From contig JAFTOU010000028.1 of the NCBI GenBank assembly GCA_017463615.1, forward strand, positions 1 through 64,000: DNA of 64,000 nucleotides, written 5' to 3'. The position numbers and the translations under genes are program-made. Below the pieces are notes generated by a model that saw nothing but the letters and a program-made list of their open reading frames with translations, ran no database searches and was not told where the DNA came from. Below are positions 51,653 through 61,031 of the stretch, piece by piece (positions within the stretch are counted from its first letter, which is position 1; each line of letters opens with the position of its first letter). The DNA is from Alistipes sp. (GTDB taxonomy: Bacteria > Bacteroidota > Bacteroidia > Bacteroidales > Rikenellaceae).

Positions 51653-52792
51653 ATGAAAGCTCTACATTTTGGTGCGGGGAAGATTGGGCGAGGGTTTATC
51701 GGGGCGCTGGTCGTGAAGGCGGGGTATGAACTGCTCTTTGCTGATGTTGATTTGGGGCTTGTAGAGGCTCTGAATGCTCGCGGTGGGTATCGTGTTCATA
51801 TTGCCGAGAGTGAGCCCGAATATGAGGATATTTTGGGCGTTGAGGCGGCTGTTATCTCCTCGCCGCGAGTGGTGGAGCGGGTTGCTGCTGCAAATCTTAT
51901 CACTACGGCGGTGAGTATGGGTGCTCTGCGCGCTGTTGCGCCGACGGTTGCTCAGGGGCTGAGGGCTCGCATGGCGGCGGGGAATAGTGCTCCGCTGAAT
52001 ATTATCTGCTGCGAGAATGGTATTCGCGCAACTTCGCAGTTCAAGGCGATGGTCTACTCTCTGTTGGACGAGGATGTCCAGCAGTGGTGCGAGCGTTATG
52101 TAGGCTTTGCCGATAGTGCGGTGGATAGGATTGTGCCCAATATCTCGCTTGCCGCGGGGTTGGATGTGGCCGTTGAGCGATATTTTGAGTGGTGCATAGA
52201 CTCGCGTGCCATTGTCGGCACTCTGCCACCAATCGCCGGGGTGAAGTATACCGACAACCTTGACGCCTGCATAGAGCGCAAGCTCTTTACCCTCAATACG
52301 GCACACTGCGCTACAGCATACCTCGGCGCGTTGAGGGGATACAAATATATCCACGAGGCTATAGGCGACAAGTGGGTGCGCTCCGTCGTCCTCCGCATTA
52401 TGGAGCAGAGCAGCGAGGCGCTGATAGCCAAGTTTGGCCTCGTCCGCACCGAGCAGCAGCGTTATATCTCAACCATCCTGCAGCGCTTTGGCAATAGCGC
52501 TTTAGGCGATACCGTTGCCCGCGTGGCTCGTGACCCTATGCGCAAGCTCTCGCCTGCGCTCTACTTCGCTTATCCTGCCGCTATGGCTATCGGTTATGGT
52601 CTTGATACCGACGCTCTGCAGATGGCTGTCGCTGCGGCTATGCGCTACCGCTCGGCAGAGGATAGCCAGAGCGTGGAGCTGCAGCAGCTTATTGCTCGGC
52701 AGGGTGTTCTCTCTACTGCAGAGCAACTTACGGGCATTACCCACCCACCATTTTTGGAGGGTGTGGAGAGTTTTTATGGAAAATTGCAATGA
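51653..52792 (+). CDS. mtlD: Mannitol-1-phosphate 5-dehydrogenase-like protein
   Basis: 379 residues from ATG 51653 (MKALHFGAGKIGRGFIG, the NAD-binding loop); an upstream in-frame ATG precedes the promoter. The polyol-specific long-chain dehydrogenase pattern continues with VDRIVPN, VKYTDNLDACIERKLFTLNTAH and a C-terminal helical domain. The expected reaction is mannitol-1-phosphate to fructose-6-phosphate with NAD. No mannitol transport genes lie near. The left arm of a terminator hairpin encodes the last residues. Confidence 0.85.
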   Translation: MKALHFGAGKIGRGFIGALVVKAGYELLFADVDLGLVEALNARGGYRVHIAESEPEYEDILGVEAAVISSPRVVERVAAANLITTAVSMGALRAVAPTVAQGLRARMAAGNSAPLNIICCENGIRATSQFKAMVYSLLDEDVQQWCERYVGFADSAVDRIVPNISLAAGLDVAVERYFEWCIDSRAIVGTLPPIAGVKYTDNLDACIERKLFTLNTAHCATAYLGALRGYKYIHEAIGDKWVRSVVLRIMEQSSEALIAKFGLVRTEQQRYISTILQRFGNSALGDTVARVARDPMRKLSPALYFAYPAAMAIGYGLDTDALQMAVAAAMRYRSAEDSQSVELQQLIARQGVLSTAEQLTGITHPPFLEGVESFYGKLQ

Positions 52793-52806
52793 AAAAATTG
52801 CAATTT
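52781..52806 (+). terminator. Terminator overlapping the mtlD stop codon
   Basis: AAATTGCAAT (52781-52790) and ATTGCAATTT (52797-52806) form a 10-bp stem with a GAAAAA loop, then a T run. The TGA stop lies at the stem-loop junction. Confidence 0.75.
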
Positions 52807-52831
52807 TTTTCGTTTTGTATAGTTTTTTTCA

Positions 52832-52839
52832 TATCTTTG
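52832..52839 (+). promoter_or_regulatory. -7 element of the lipA operon
   Basis: TATCTTTG just after the mtlD terminator. The ATG of lipA is about 28 bases further on. The upstream TTTTG is closer than the usual 19 bases. Confidence 0.6.
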
Positions 52840-52867
52840 TGCCAATTGGGAAAATAATGAACTTAAG

Positions 52868-53749
52868 ATGCCGAAGTTGTATGACAGCGGTTGCGCCTCG
52901 CGTAAACCCTCGTGGCTGAAGATACGACTCCACAAGAGCGATGCTTTTGCGGAGGTTGATCGTATAGTTACCAGGCACGGATTGCATACAATTTGCAGCA
53001 GCGGACGATGTCCGAACAAAGCAGAGTGTTGGAGCCGACGCACTGCGACATTTATGATTTTAGGGGATATTTGTACCCGTAACTGTCGCTTTTGCGCCAC
53101 CTCTACAGGGCGTCCGCTACCGCCAGATGGCGACGAACCACAGAAGGTCGCACAGAGTGTATCGCTGATGAACCTTCGGCATGTTGTTGTAACATCTGTT
53201 ACACGCGACGATTTGCCTGACCACGGTGCAGCTCATTGGGCTGCAACGGTTGAGGCTATCAGGCAGAGTAGTCCACAAGCAACTATTGAGCTCCTTATTT
53301 CCGATATGGATGCCGCTGTATCAAACCTTGATATGGTAATTGCATCTAAGCCTGATATTATCGGGCATAACATCGAGACCGTCAGCCGTCTTACCCCGGC
53401 GTTGCGCTCAAAGGCTACATACAGCAAGTCTTTGGCAACCTTGAGCTACTTGGCTTCAAAGGGCGCGGTGGTTAAGAGCGGTATTATGGTCGGACTTGGA
53501 GAGACTGAAGAGGAGGTTTTGGCAACTATGCGCGACCTGCACAGCGCGGGAGTCAAGATTCTTACCATCGGTCAGTATCTTCAACCTACTGCGGAGCACT
53601 ATCCAGTTGCTGAGTACATCACTCCGCAGAAGTTTGAGGAATACAAGGCTGCTGCTCTTCAGATTGGCTTTGATTTCTGCGCCTCGGCGCCACTTGTGCG
53701 CTCGTCCTATCTTGCTGACGAGGCTGCAAGGGCAACAATCAACCGCTAA
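52868..53749 (+). CDS. lipA: Lipoyl synthase
   Basis: 293 residues, radical SAM enzyme that inserts two sulfurs into octanoyl chains on lipoyl domains. The auxiliary cluster motif is CSSGRCPNKAEC near residues 40-51 and the radical SAM motif CTRNCRFC near 66-73. The last cluster ligand lies in VRSSYLADE near the C-terminus. GLGETEEEV and TIGQYLQPT are family-typical. The next gene, lipB, provides the octanoyl groups. Confidence 0.96.
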   Translation: MPKLYDSGCASRKPSWLKIRLHKSDAFAEVDRIVTRHGLHTICSSGRCPNKAECWSRRTATFMILGDICTRNCRFCATSTGRPLPPDGDEPQKVAQSVSLMNLRHVVVTSVTRDDLPDHGAAHWAATVEAIRQSSPQATIELLISDMDAAVSNLDMVIASKPDIIGHNIETVSRLTPALRSKATYSKSLATLSYLASKGAVVKSGIMVGLGETEEEVLATMRDLHSAGVKILTIGQYLQPTAEHYPVAEYITPQKFEEYKAAALQIGFDFCASAPLVRSSYLADEAARATINR

Positions 53750-53831
53750 CCCACTCCACTCGATGTTATGACGAGCCGAAAGGTATCGTCTGCATGTGTA
53801 TTTTTAGATAGGCAAATGCCTTATTGAATAT

Positions 53832-54518
53832 ATGAAAGTCGGGTACAAGGATCTGGGCACTATGCCCTACAAGGAGTGCTGGGATTTACAGCAATCCTAC
53901 TTTGACTCTCGCCTTGAGATTAGAAGGTCGGGGGTTGAAGCAGCGGATTGTGGCACTATTCTTACAGTTGAACACCCCCCTGTATATACTCTGGGCAAGA
54001 GCGGCAAGCAGAGCAATATGCTCATTCCGGAGGCCTATCTGAAGAGCTTGGGCGCAGAGTTTTTCCATATTGACCGCGGGGGCGATATCACATTTCACGG
54101 TCCTGGACAGATTGTCTGCTATCCGATTCTTGACCTTGGCGCGCTGGGCATAGGCCTTCGTCGCTATATAGAGATTCTGGAGCAGGCTGTAATAGATACT
54201 GTAGCCCTCTATGGCATCACTGGCGAGCGTCTTGAGGGTGCTACGGGCGTATGGGTTTGCGACCGTCAGGCAGATGACACACCGCGAAACTGGCGAAAAA
54301 TTTGCGCTATCGGTGTGCGCGCCTCGCACTTTGTAACGATGCACGGACTGGCGCTCAATGTGGCGACAGATTTGAAATGGTTTACTATGATAAACCCTTG
54401 CGGCTTTACCGATAAGGGTGTAACCTCTGTAAGCAAGGAGGTTGGTCGTAGTGTTGATGTAGAGCTGGTCAAGCAGCAGCTTGTGGCGGCTCTGACAAAA
54501 CTTTTAACAGATGAATAA
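53832..54518 (+). CDS. lipB: Octanoyltransferase
   Basis: 228 residues. It moves octanoyl groups from acyl carrier protein to lipoyl domains. Motifs: TVEHPPVYTLGKSG near residue 45, RGGDITFHGPGQIVCYPILDL near 80, KICAIGVRASHFVTMHGLALNV near 155, and INPCGFTDKGVTS with the catalytic Cys. Full length. 82 bases after lipA; together they form the endogenous lipoylation pathway. Confidence 0.95.
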   Translation: MKVGYKDLGTMPYKECWDLQQSYFDSRLEIRRSGVEAADCGTILTVEHPPVYTLGKSGKQSNMLIPEAYLKSLGAEFFHIDRGGDITFHGPGQIVCYPILDLGALGIGLRRYIEILEQAVIDTVALYGITGERLEGATGVWVCDRQADDTPRNWRKICAIGVRASHFVTMHGLALNVATDLKWFTMINPCGFTDKGVTSVSKEVGRSVDVELVKQQLVAALTKLLTDE

Positions 54519-54547
54519 TACAAAAAAATATATAAAACAGTACAATT

Positions 54548-56317
54548 ATGCCTATAGACAAACGTTGGGAGGTCAAGGCACAGGGTGACCCGACAGCGGT
54601 GGCGACTATCGCCTCGCATGTTGGAATCTCGCCTGTACTTGCAAACCTATTGGTACAACGAGGCATAGACACAGTAGAGAAGGCAAAGAAATTTTTTGAC
54701 CCGCAGCTTGCCGACCTGCACGACCCGTTCCTGATGAAGGATATGGATAGGGCAGTGAAGCGCGTAGAGCAGGCAGTAGAGCGTAACGAGCGCATTATGG
54801 TCTATGGCGACTATGATGTAGACGGTACGACGGCTGTGGCTCTGGTCTATAAGTTCCTGCGCCAGATCGGACACACAAACTTGATGTTCTACATTCCGGA
54901 CCGCTACACCGAGGGCTACGGTATCTCGCGCAAGGGTATAGACATCGCCGCAAAGAAGGGGGTAAAACTCGTTATTGCTCTGGATTGCGGTATCAAGGCT
55001 GTGGAGAAGGTGGACTATGCTACTGAGAAGGGGGTAGATTTCATCATCTGCGACCATCATCTTCCGGCTGAGGAGATTCCTCGTGCCGTAGCTGTTCTTG
55101 ATCCTAAGCGAACTGACTGCACCTATCCATTTGACGAACTGTCGGGTTGCGGTGTGGGCTTCAAGCTCGTTCAGGCGTATGCTCAGACGCACAATATCCC
55201 ATTTGAGAGTATTGAGTGGCTGTTGGATCTTCTTGTGGTAAGTATCGCGTCGGACATCGTTCCGCTGGTAGACGAGAACCGTATCTTGGCTCACTACGGT
55301 CTGCGCTGCCTAAATACCACACCGAGCAAGGGCTTGCTCTCCATTATCAACATCTGCAAGCTCGACCGCTCAAATATTACTATCGACGACATCGTCTTTA
55401 AGATTGGTCCGCGCATCAACGCCGCAGGTCGTATGCGTATGGACGAGTATGACGAGAATGACACCCCTTCGGGCGGTTATGCGGCGGTGAAGTTGCTCGT
55501 AGAGGGTAACGAGAAGGCTGCAGCCGACTTCGGCGGTGTTATAGATACCTTCAATCAGGACCGCAAGAGCATTGACCGCTCTGTGACTCAGGAGGCGCAC
55601 GACTATATTGAGTCGCACCCAGAGCTCAAGGCGAAGAAGAGCACGGTAATCTACAATCCAAAGTGGATGAAGGGCATCGTGGGTATCGTCGCGTCGCGCC
55701 TTATTGAGACCTACTACCGTCCTACGGTGGTGCTCACGCAGAGCAACGGCTTTGTGACGGGCTCGGCACGCTCTATCCCGGGCTTTGACCTCTATCAGGC
55801 TGTGGAGTCTTGCTCCGATATTCTGGAGAACTTCGGTGGCCATATGTACGCCGCAGGTCTTACTATGCGTCCAGAGAATGTGGAGGAGTTCACCCGCCGC
55901 TTCAACGACTATGTGGAGGCAAATATAGACCCTGAGATTTTGGTGCCTCAGGTGGAGATTGACTCTATGTTGCTCTTCTCGGACATCACTCCGTCGTTCC
56001 ACCGCGAGCTCAACCGCTTCCAGCCATTTGGCCCAGGCAATAATGCGCCAGTATTTGCCACCCTCGGCGTTACAAACGAGAAGGGCGATGCCAAGCTCGT
56101 GGGTGCCGATGCGGAGCATCTGCGTATGGATTTGACCCAGTCGCAGAAGCCAAATACGACGATACAGACCATCGCCTTCTCGCAGCCTACATACTACGAG
56201 TGGGTACGCTCGCGTAGACCTATAGATGTCTGCTATCAGATTGTGGAGAACCACTATCGTGGCTCTGTAACCACACAGTTGCGCATCAAGGATATCAAGC
56301 GCAACACATCCAAGTAA
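54548..56317 (+). CDS. recJ: Single-stranded-DNA exonuclease RecJ
   Basis: 589 residues, a 5'-3' ssDNA exonuclease for recombination and mismatch repair. DHH phosphoesterase motifs: YGDYDVDGTTAVAL near residue 80, LDCGI near 145, and ICDHHLP near 160; then GCGVGFKL, RINAAGRM and the DHHA1 motif GGHMYAAGLTM near 435. A C-terminal OB-like domain contains FQPFGPGNNAPVFATLGV. 29 bases after lipB, so probably co-transcribed. Confidence 0.95.
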   Translation: MPIDKRWEVKAQGDPTAVATIASHVGISPVLANLLVQRGIDTVEKAKKFFDPQLADLHDPFLMKDMDRAVKRVEQAVERNERIMVYGDYDVDGTTAVALVYKFLRQIGHTNLMFYIPDRYTEGYGISRKGIDIAAKKGVKLVIALDCGIKAVEKVDYATEKGVDFIICDHHLPAEEIPRAVAVLDPKRTDCTYPFDELSGCGVGFKLVQAYAQTHNIPFESIEWLLDLLVVSIASDIVPLVDENRILAHYGLRCLNTTPSKGLLSIINICKLDRSNITIDDIVFKIGPRINAAGRMRMDEYDENDTPSGGYAAVKLLVEGNEKAAADFGGVIDTFNQDRKSIDRSVTQEAHDYIESHPELKAKKSTVIYNPKWMKGIVGIVASRLIETYYRPTVVLTQSNGFVTGSARSIPGFDLYQAVESCSDILENFGGHMYAAGLTMRPENVEEFTRRFNDYVEANIDPEILVPQVEIDSMLLFSDITPSFHRELNRFQPFGPGNNAPVFATLGVTNEKGDAKLVGADAEHLRMDLTQSQKPNTTIQTIAFSQPTYYEWVRSRRPIDVCYQIVENHYRGSVTTQLRIKDIKRNTSK

Positions 56318-56332
56318 ATCCTAAAACCAAAT

Positions 56333-58276
56333 ATGAAAAGACTATTAACCTGGTCTCTGCTCCTCGCCACAGCGCTCTTTGCAGCGTGTGGCGGAGGAGA
56401 CGAGCCTACAGATGAGCCTAACATCCCAGATAATGGGGCGTTGGGTGTCCAGATTTCGGGTATTGTAGCGAACTACAACACCGCATCAATAAAGATTAAG
56501 ACCACCGGTGCAGCGGCAAACTACGCCTATGTTGCAGAGCCGTCGCCATATAGCGGCGAGAGCTATAGCGCCGAGCAGCTCTTTGCTGTCGGCACTACGG
56601 GCAAGTGTAGCGGCAACGCAACTACATTTACCGTCAATGAGCTTGTGGATAGCACCCCTTACACCCTCTTTGTGGCTGTCAAGAGTGCCGAGGGTGAGCT
56701 CTCGGAGGTCGCCTCTGCCGACTTAACGACCAAGACACTGCCTGAGTATGCCGTTACGGCTAAGCGTATGACGGGCTTCAACGCCTCTGTGCGCCTGCCG
56801 AAGGCTCTGGCAGAGGGAAATGTCGTCAAGTGGGCTATTACCGATTTGGCATACTACAACTACCACGGCGGTGAGGGTAGCGAGGAGCGTTGGCTCAATC
56901 GCAACGAGTCTATCTATGGCAACTACTTCACCTCGCGCTACGACTTTGTAATCTCTGAGGATACTCGCACCTTTACTAAGGATGGCGTCACATACTCCCA
57001 CTACGAGCCTATCATCCCTGGTCAGCCTGTTGTGCTGCTTATGGGCGAGTATGGCGCGGGAACACACCCAGAGTGGGGCGAGGGTCACTACTCTCCGCTC
57101 TTTGGTAGCGCTAACCCTTCGGGTTACTTCCGCAAGGAGACTATCGTTACCACCAAGCCATCCCTCCACACCTCTGCTCCTTCCATTACCGTGGATATCC
57201 GCCCGTCGGGCAAGGGTAACATCGTCATTGCACCTGCTACGGGGGCTGTCAGGAGCCACTACCTCCTGCTCACTAACGAGCAGTATACCCAGGCGCTCAC
57301 CCTGCTGGATGGACACACCTCCTACCTGCAGTGGTTCGTCTGCTCCGCCTTCGCTGCTGAGCACTTCGGTGCAAAGAGCATCACCAGCACCGTCGCCCTT
57401 GACACTGCAACGCTCAACCTCAATGCCGACGAGACCTACCACATCCTCATCTGTTCTTGGGCAGACGAGCAGGGTAGCAAGCAGTCGTTTGCAGAGAGCA
57501 CTTTCTGCCTACCACCGTCAGCACCACTGCCTACCGATAATACCATCATCGCCCACCGCGGCGGCTCTAAGGAGGCAGGTACGGGCTCTACTCCGGATAA
57601 CTCTATCGCCTCGCTCAAGTACGCTATGAGCCTGGGCTGCTACGCTTCGGAGGCAGATATCTACTGGACCAAGGATAATAAGATTGTTGTCGCTCATGCC
57701 GATAGTAACTGCAAAATCAATGGTCTCTACCCGTGGGAGAGCACCCTGGCACAGCTCCAGGCTGCAGGAAAGCTCGCAAATGGTGAGACCCTCCCATCTC
57801 TTGAGGATTATATCCGCGCCGTGATGGTCAAGGGCAGCAAGACCAAGCTCTGCCTTGATGTCAAGGCTATCACTAAGCCTACAACACACGACACCGAGGC
57901 CGTTAAGTCGTGCGAGCGCGCTTGCGAGATTATCAAGGAGATGGAGGCAGAGAACTTCTGCGAGTTCATCTGCTCTGGAAGAGCTAATATTACGAAGAAT
58001 TGCGCTAAATACGCTAACGCTATCGGTGTGCCTATCGGCGCTATGGGCGACTTCACCCCAAGCCAGTATAAGAGCTATGGCTACACTTGGCATAACCGCG
58101 ATAAGGGCTATGGCATCACCGCTGACGAGATAAATAGTTTTCTCAGCGCAGGCCTTGAGGTCTCCGTCTTTACCCTTGACACCGATGCCGAGTGGGCATC
58201 CATAGAGCCCTTCTACACCAAGCTGCGCGGCATCACCACAAATTATCCGAGCAAGATGCTGTCCAAACTCCGCTAA
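56333..58276 (+). CDS. Lipoprotein with C-terminal glycerophosphodiester phosphodiesterase domain
   Basis: 647 residues. Lipobox LFAACGGGDEP near residue 19. An Fn3-like domain (about 40-135) and a middle beta-rich region (about 140-395) of no recognised family precede a GDPD TIM barrel (about 398-647). The barrel starts TIIAHRGGSKEAG with the catalytic His and has STPDNSIASLKYAMSLGCYASEADIYWTKDNKIVVAHADS, which supplies metal ligands and the second His. It would release alcohol and glycerol-3-phosphate from phosphodiesters at the cell surface. 15 bases after recJ. Confidence 0.85.
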   Translation: MKRLLTWSLLLATALFAACGGGDEPTDEPNIPDNGALGVQISGIVANYNTASIKIKTTGAAANYAYVAEPSPYSGESYSAEQLFAVGTTGKCSGNATTFTVNELVDSTPYTLFVAVKSAEGELSEVASADLTTKTLPEYAVTAKRMTGFNASVRLPKALAEGNVVKWAITDLAYYNYHGGEGSEERWLNRNESIYGNYFTSRYDFVISEDTRTFTKDGVTYSHYEPIIPGQPVVLLMGEYGAGTHPEWGEGHYSPLFGSANPSGYFRKETIVTTKPSLHTSAPSITVDIRPSGKGNIVIAPATGAVRSHYLLLTNEQYTQALTLLDGHTSYLQWFVCSAFAAEHFGAKSITSTVALDTATLNLNADETYHILICSWADEQGSKQSFAESTFCLPPSAPLPTDNTIIAHRGGSKEAGTGSTPDNSIASLKYAMSLGCYASEADIYWTKDNKIVVAHADSNCKINGLYPWESTLAQLQAAGKLANGETLPSLEDYIRAVMVKGSKTKLCLDVKAITKPTTHDTEAVKSCERACEIIKEMEAENFCEFICSGRANITKNCAKYANAIGVPIGAMGDFTPSQYKSYGYTWHNRDKGYGITADEINSFLSAGLEVSVFTLDTDAEWASIEPFYTKLRGITTNYPSKMLSKLR

Positions 58277-58277
58277 T

Positions 58278-58402
58278 ATTTGGCGTGATAAGGCGGCATT
58301 AGCTGCACATCCCTCATATCCCCGAATGGGTAGTACGCCTTAGTACAACCCATCCGGGGATATTTCGCGATGCACACCTACTACCGCCTTTTGACGCCAA
58401 AT
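58278..58402. repeat. R1 nested-palindrome element, copy f
   Basis: Outer arms ATTTGGCGT and ACGCCAAAT, then AAGGCGG / CCGCCTT. The inner stem is ATCCCCGAATGGGT / ACCCATCCGGGGAT around GTACGCCTTAGTAC. Both stems differ from copies b, c and e and still pair. It begins one base after the stop of the GDPD gene. Confidence 0.88.
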
Positions 58403-58443
58403 GCGTGCACATAATAATTGACGGTGCTGTCCGTGGCGATATA

Positions 58444-58562
58444 TTAAAGGCTATTAAGGATGATTAAGGGTTATTAAGGGTTGCGCAACCATATCTGCAT
58501 TGCGTAGCGTCGCGCCAGCGACCATTAGTAACCCTTAACACTCTTTAATACCCCTTAATTAA
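58444..58562. repeat. R2 TTAAGG palindrome, copy 4
   Basis: Left arm TTAAAGGCTATTAAGGATG and GATTAAGGGTTATTAAGGG; centre TGCGTAGCGTCGCG and AGCGACCATTAGTAACCC; right arm CTTTAATACCCCTTAATTAA. Directly downstream of R1. R3 units follow at 58577-58605. Confidence 0.82.
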
Positions 58563-58576
58563 AAAATACCTCTGAA

Positions 58577-58604
58577 AAGCCAACAGCCAATGGCTAATAG
58601 CCAA
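58577..58604. repeat. R3 units, copy at 58.6 kb
   Basis: AAAGCCAACAGCC, AATGGCTAATAGCC units preceded by TACCTCTG. Followed immediately by R4. Confidence 0.7.
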
Positions 58605-58663
58605 CCGACGCTGCGGAGCGAGAGCAGAGGGAGCTTGCTCACTATGCCGAGCCGCGAGGAGGA
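58605..58663 (+). repeat. R4 59-bp dispersed segment, copy 2
   Basis: One mismatch to the reverse complement of 27469-27527. It is followed by GGAAGGGTCGTCGTAGACGA, which also occurs at 12690-12710. The 502-base gap before the phosphate transporter holds R1, R2, R3, R4 and the promoter, and no gene. Confidence 0.85.
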
Positions 58664-58748
58664 AGGGTCGTCGTAGACGAGCCAACAGCTTCAATGTTAA
58701 CAAATCGTTAATTTTCTGCGCGGCTTAAATTTTTCAAACAAAAGGTGC

Positions 58749-58756
58749 TATCTTTG
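58749..58756 (+). promoter_or_regulatory. -7 element of the phosphate transporter gene
   Basis: TATCTTTG, with a leader of about 17 bases to the ATG at 58779. Confidence 0.65.
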
Positions 58757-58778
58757 TAGAAATTCTAACTTAAATTTT

Positions 58779-61031
58779 ATGATAGAAATCTACATCGCGG
58801 TGGTGGCAGTTCTTGCCATACTTGCAGTTTCGGGACTCTATGTCGGCGTGACTAATGACGCTGTGAACTTTCTAAATTCGGCTATCGGCAGTAAGGCTGC
58901 CAAGATGCGCACGATTCTCATTGTGGCGTCGGTGGGTATCATTATCGGTGCGATGACCTCAAGTGGTATGATGGAGGTTGCGCGTAGTGGTATGTTCAAC
59001 CCGTCGCTATTCACATTTAAGGAGGTGATGCTCCTCTATGTGGGTGTGATGATTGCCAATGTGGTGCTGCTGGACCTCTACAACTCGTTGGGTCTGCCTA
59101 CATCTACCACCGTGTCGCTTATCTTCTGTCTCTTAGGCTCGGCGGTTGCCGTGTCGCTCTACAAGATTGCCACGGACGAGGCTATTACATTCTCCATGCT
59201 CAGCCAGTTTATCAACACCTCGCGCGCCATGGGTATTGTCTCGGCAATCCTGCTCTCGGTGGTGCTGGCGTTTGTCTGCGGTACGATACTGATGTATATC
59301 TCGCGTGTGATATTCTCCTTCCGCTATGTCAAGATGCTCAGCCGTCTGGGCGCTATGTGGTGCGGTGCTTCGCTCACCTCTATCGTCTACTTCGCCCTCT
59401 TTAAGGGTCTGAAGAATGTGCTTAGCGACAGTCCATTCATCGGCTGGGTGAACGACCATCTGCTCCTCGCGCTGCTCATCTGCTGGGCTGTATGCTCGCT
59501 GGTGCTCTTCTTCCTGCAGCTGTTCAAGGTCAATATCCTTCGCATCAACATCCTCGCGGGTACATTTGCCCTCGCCCTTGCCTTTGCGGGTAACGACCTT
59601 GTAAACTTTATCGGTGTGCCTATCGCGGGCTTTGACGCCTTTGCTGAGGCTCGCACGGCGGACGGTATCAACGAGGGCCTTATGATGACCGCCCTCACCC
59701 GTCCTGAGCAGGCAAACTTCCTCTATATCCTCGCTGCGGGACTTATTATGGTTGTCACCCTCTGGACCTCAAGCAAGTCTATGCATGTGTCGGAGACCGA
59801 GCTCTCGCTCTCTGCTCAGGGTGACGATGCCCCTTCGCAGCACTCCTCGTCGCTCTTCTCTCGTACGCTTGTTCGCGGTACTATCAATATGGTGCACTTC
59901 TTTGACCGCGTAACTCCTGAGCGCGTTAAGAAGTTCGTTGAGCGTCGCTTTGAGTGGGCAGATATTGAGCATAGCGGTGCTCCGTACGATATGATTCGTG
60001 CAACGGTGAACCTCACTACCGCCTCGCTGCTTATCGCTCTGGCTACATCGCTCAAGCTGCCACTCTCAACTACCTATGTCTGCTTTATGGTGGCTATGGG
60101 TTCGTCGCTCGCCGACCGCGCATGGGGTCGTGAGAGTGCTGTGTATCGTATCACTGGCGTTATGACCGTTATCATGGGCTGGTTCGTCACCGCTATCGGT
60201 GGCTTCCTTATCGCCCTGGCTGTCAGCGCACTGCTTATGTGGGGTGGCTGGATCGCCTTCGGCCTGCTTACGGCGCTGTGCATCTATATGCTTATCCATA
60301 GCAACCTCAAGAGCGCTAAGAAAGAGGAGGATCAGTCCGATAAGCTGCAGACCGTAAAGCTCTCCTCTACCGACTCGGTTTCGGAGTCTGTTATGTCGCT
60401 GGTAGATAGCACCATTAGCAACTCTACCCGCATCTATAACCGCACCCTTATCGCCCTGATGAAGGAGAACCGCCGTGCACTCAAGGAGCTCTCTACGGAG
60501 GCGTCGCAGATGTACGACCGCATCCATAACCTCAAGTACTCTATCGCCTCTACGCTCCGCCGTACATACGATAGCGATATGAACCTCTCGCTCTACTATG
60601 TGCAGGTTGTGGACTACCTGAACGAGATGACCAAGTCCCTTGTCCATATCACCCGCCCATCTTACGAGCATATTGACAATAACCACGAGGGCCTCACCCG
60701 CATCCAGACCGACGACCTTATCTCCGTCAATGCCGATGTGGACGCTATCTACCAGCGCATCCTCTATATGCTCACCAGCGGCGACTATAGCGATATTGAC
60801 CAGGTGCTTGATATGCGCGATACCCTCTTCACCCGCATCGCCGACCTCACTAAGACCGAGCTTGTCCGCATCCACGAGGGTGCCTCAAACTCAAAGTCCG
60901 GCATGCTCTACCTCGCCATCCTCGCCGAGACCAAGACCATGGTTCTCCAGTCCCGTAACCTGCTCAAGTCGCAGCGTTATTATATGGAGAATGAGGGGAA
61001 GGATATGAGGCGTCCTATCGCCCGCATGTAA
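58779..61031 (+). CDS. Pit-family phosphate transporter with PhoU-like C-terminus
   Basis: 750 residues. The membrane domain (about 1-510) has two inverted halves with the Pit signatures GVTNDAVNFLNSAIGS near residue 27 and AFAGNDLVNFIGVPIAG near 270, plus roughly ten to twelve membrane segments. Residues about 530-750 form a helical PhoU/DUF47-like domain (SVSESVMSLVDSTISNSTRIYN and on) facing the cytosol. It is expected to carry phosphate with a cation, and the fused domain may regulate it. Monocistronic; R1 begins one base after its stop. Confidence 0.92.
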   Translation: MIEIYIAVVAVLAILAVSGLYVGVTNDAVNFLNSAIGSKAAKMRTILIVASVGIIIGAMTSSGMMEVARSGMFNPSLFTFKEVMLLYVGVMIANVVLLDLYNSLGLPTSTTVSLIFCLLGSAVAVSLYKIATDEAITFSMLSQFINTSRAMGIVSAILLSVVLAFVCGTILMYISRVIFSFRYVKMLSRLGAMWCGASLTSIVYFALFKGLKNVLSDSPFIGWVNDHLLLALLICWAVCSLVLFFLQLFKVNILRINILAGTFALALAFAGNDLVNFIGVPIAGFDAFAEARTADGINEGLMMTALTRPEQANFLYILAAGLIMVVTLWTSSKSMHVSETELSLSAQGDDAPSQHSSSLFSRTLVRGTINMVHFFDRVTPERVKKFVERRFEWADIEHSGAPYDMIRATVNLTTASLLIALATSLKLPLSTTYVCFMVAMGSSLADRAWGRESAVYRITGVMTVIMGWFVTAIGGFLIALAVSALLMWGGWIAFGLLTALCIYMLIHSNLKSAKKEEDQSDKLQTVKLSSTDSVSESVMSLVDSTISNSTRIYNRTLIALMKENRRALKELSTEASQMYDRIHNLKYSIASTLRRTYDSDMNLSLYYVQVVDYLNEMTKSLVHITRPSYEHIDNNHEGLTRIQTDDLISVNADVDAIYQRILYMLTSGDYSDIDQVLDMRDTLFTRIADLTKTELVRIHEGASNSKSGMLYLAILAETKTMVLQSRNLLKSQRYYMENEGKDMRRPIARM

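Noticed and set aside
52858-52866. ATG at 52858 as the lipA start
   Set aside because: It is in another frame; the ATG at 52868 opens the frame that contains all LipA motifs.
58278-58663. Repeat block as an insertion sequence or integron
   Set aside because: No transposase or integrase frame, no terminal target duplication that I can see; the block is made of palindromes and short units only.
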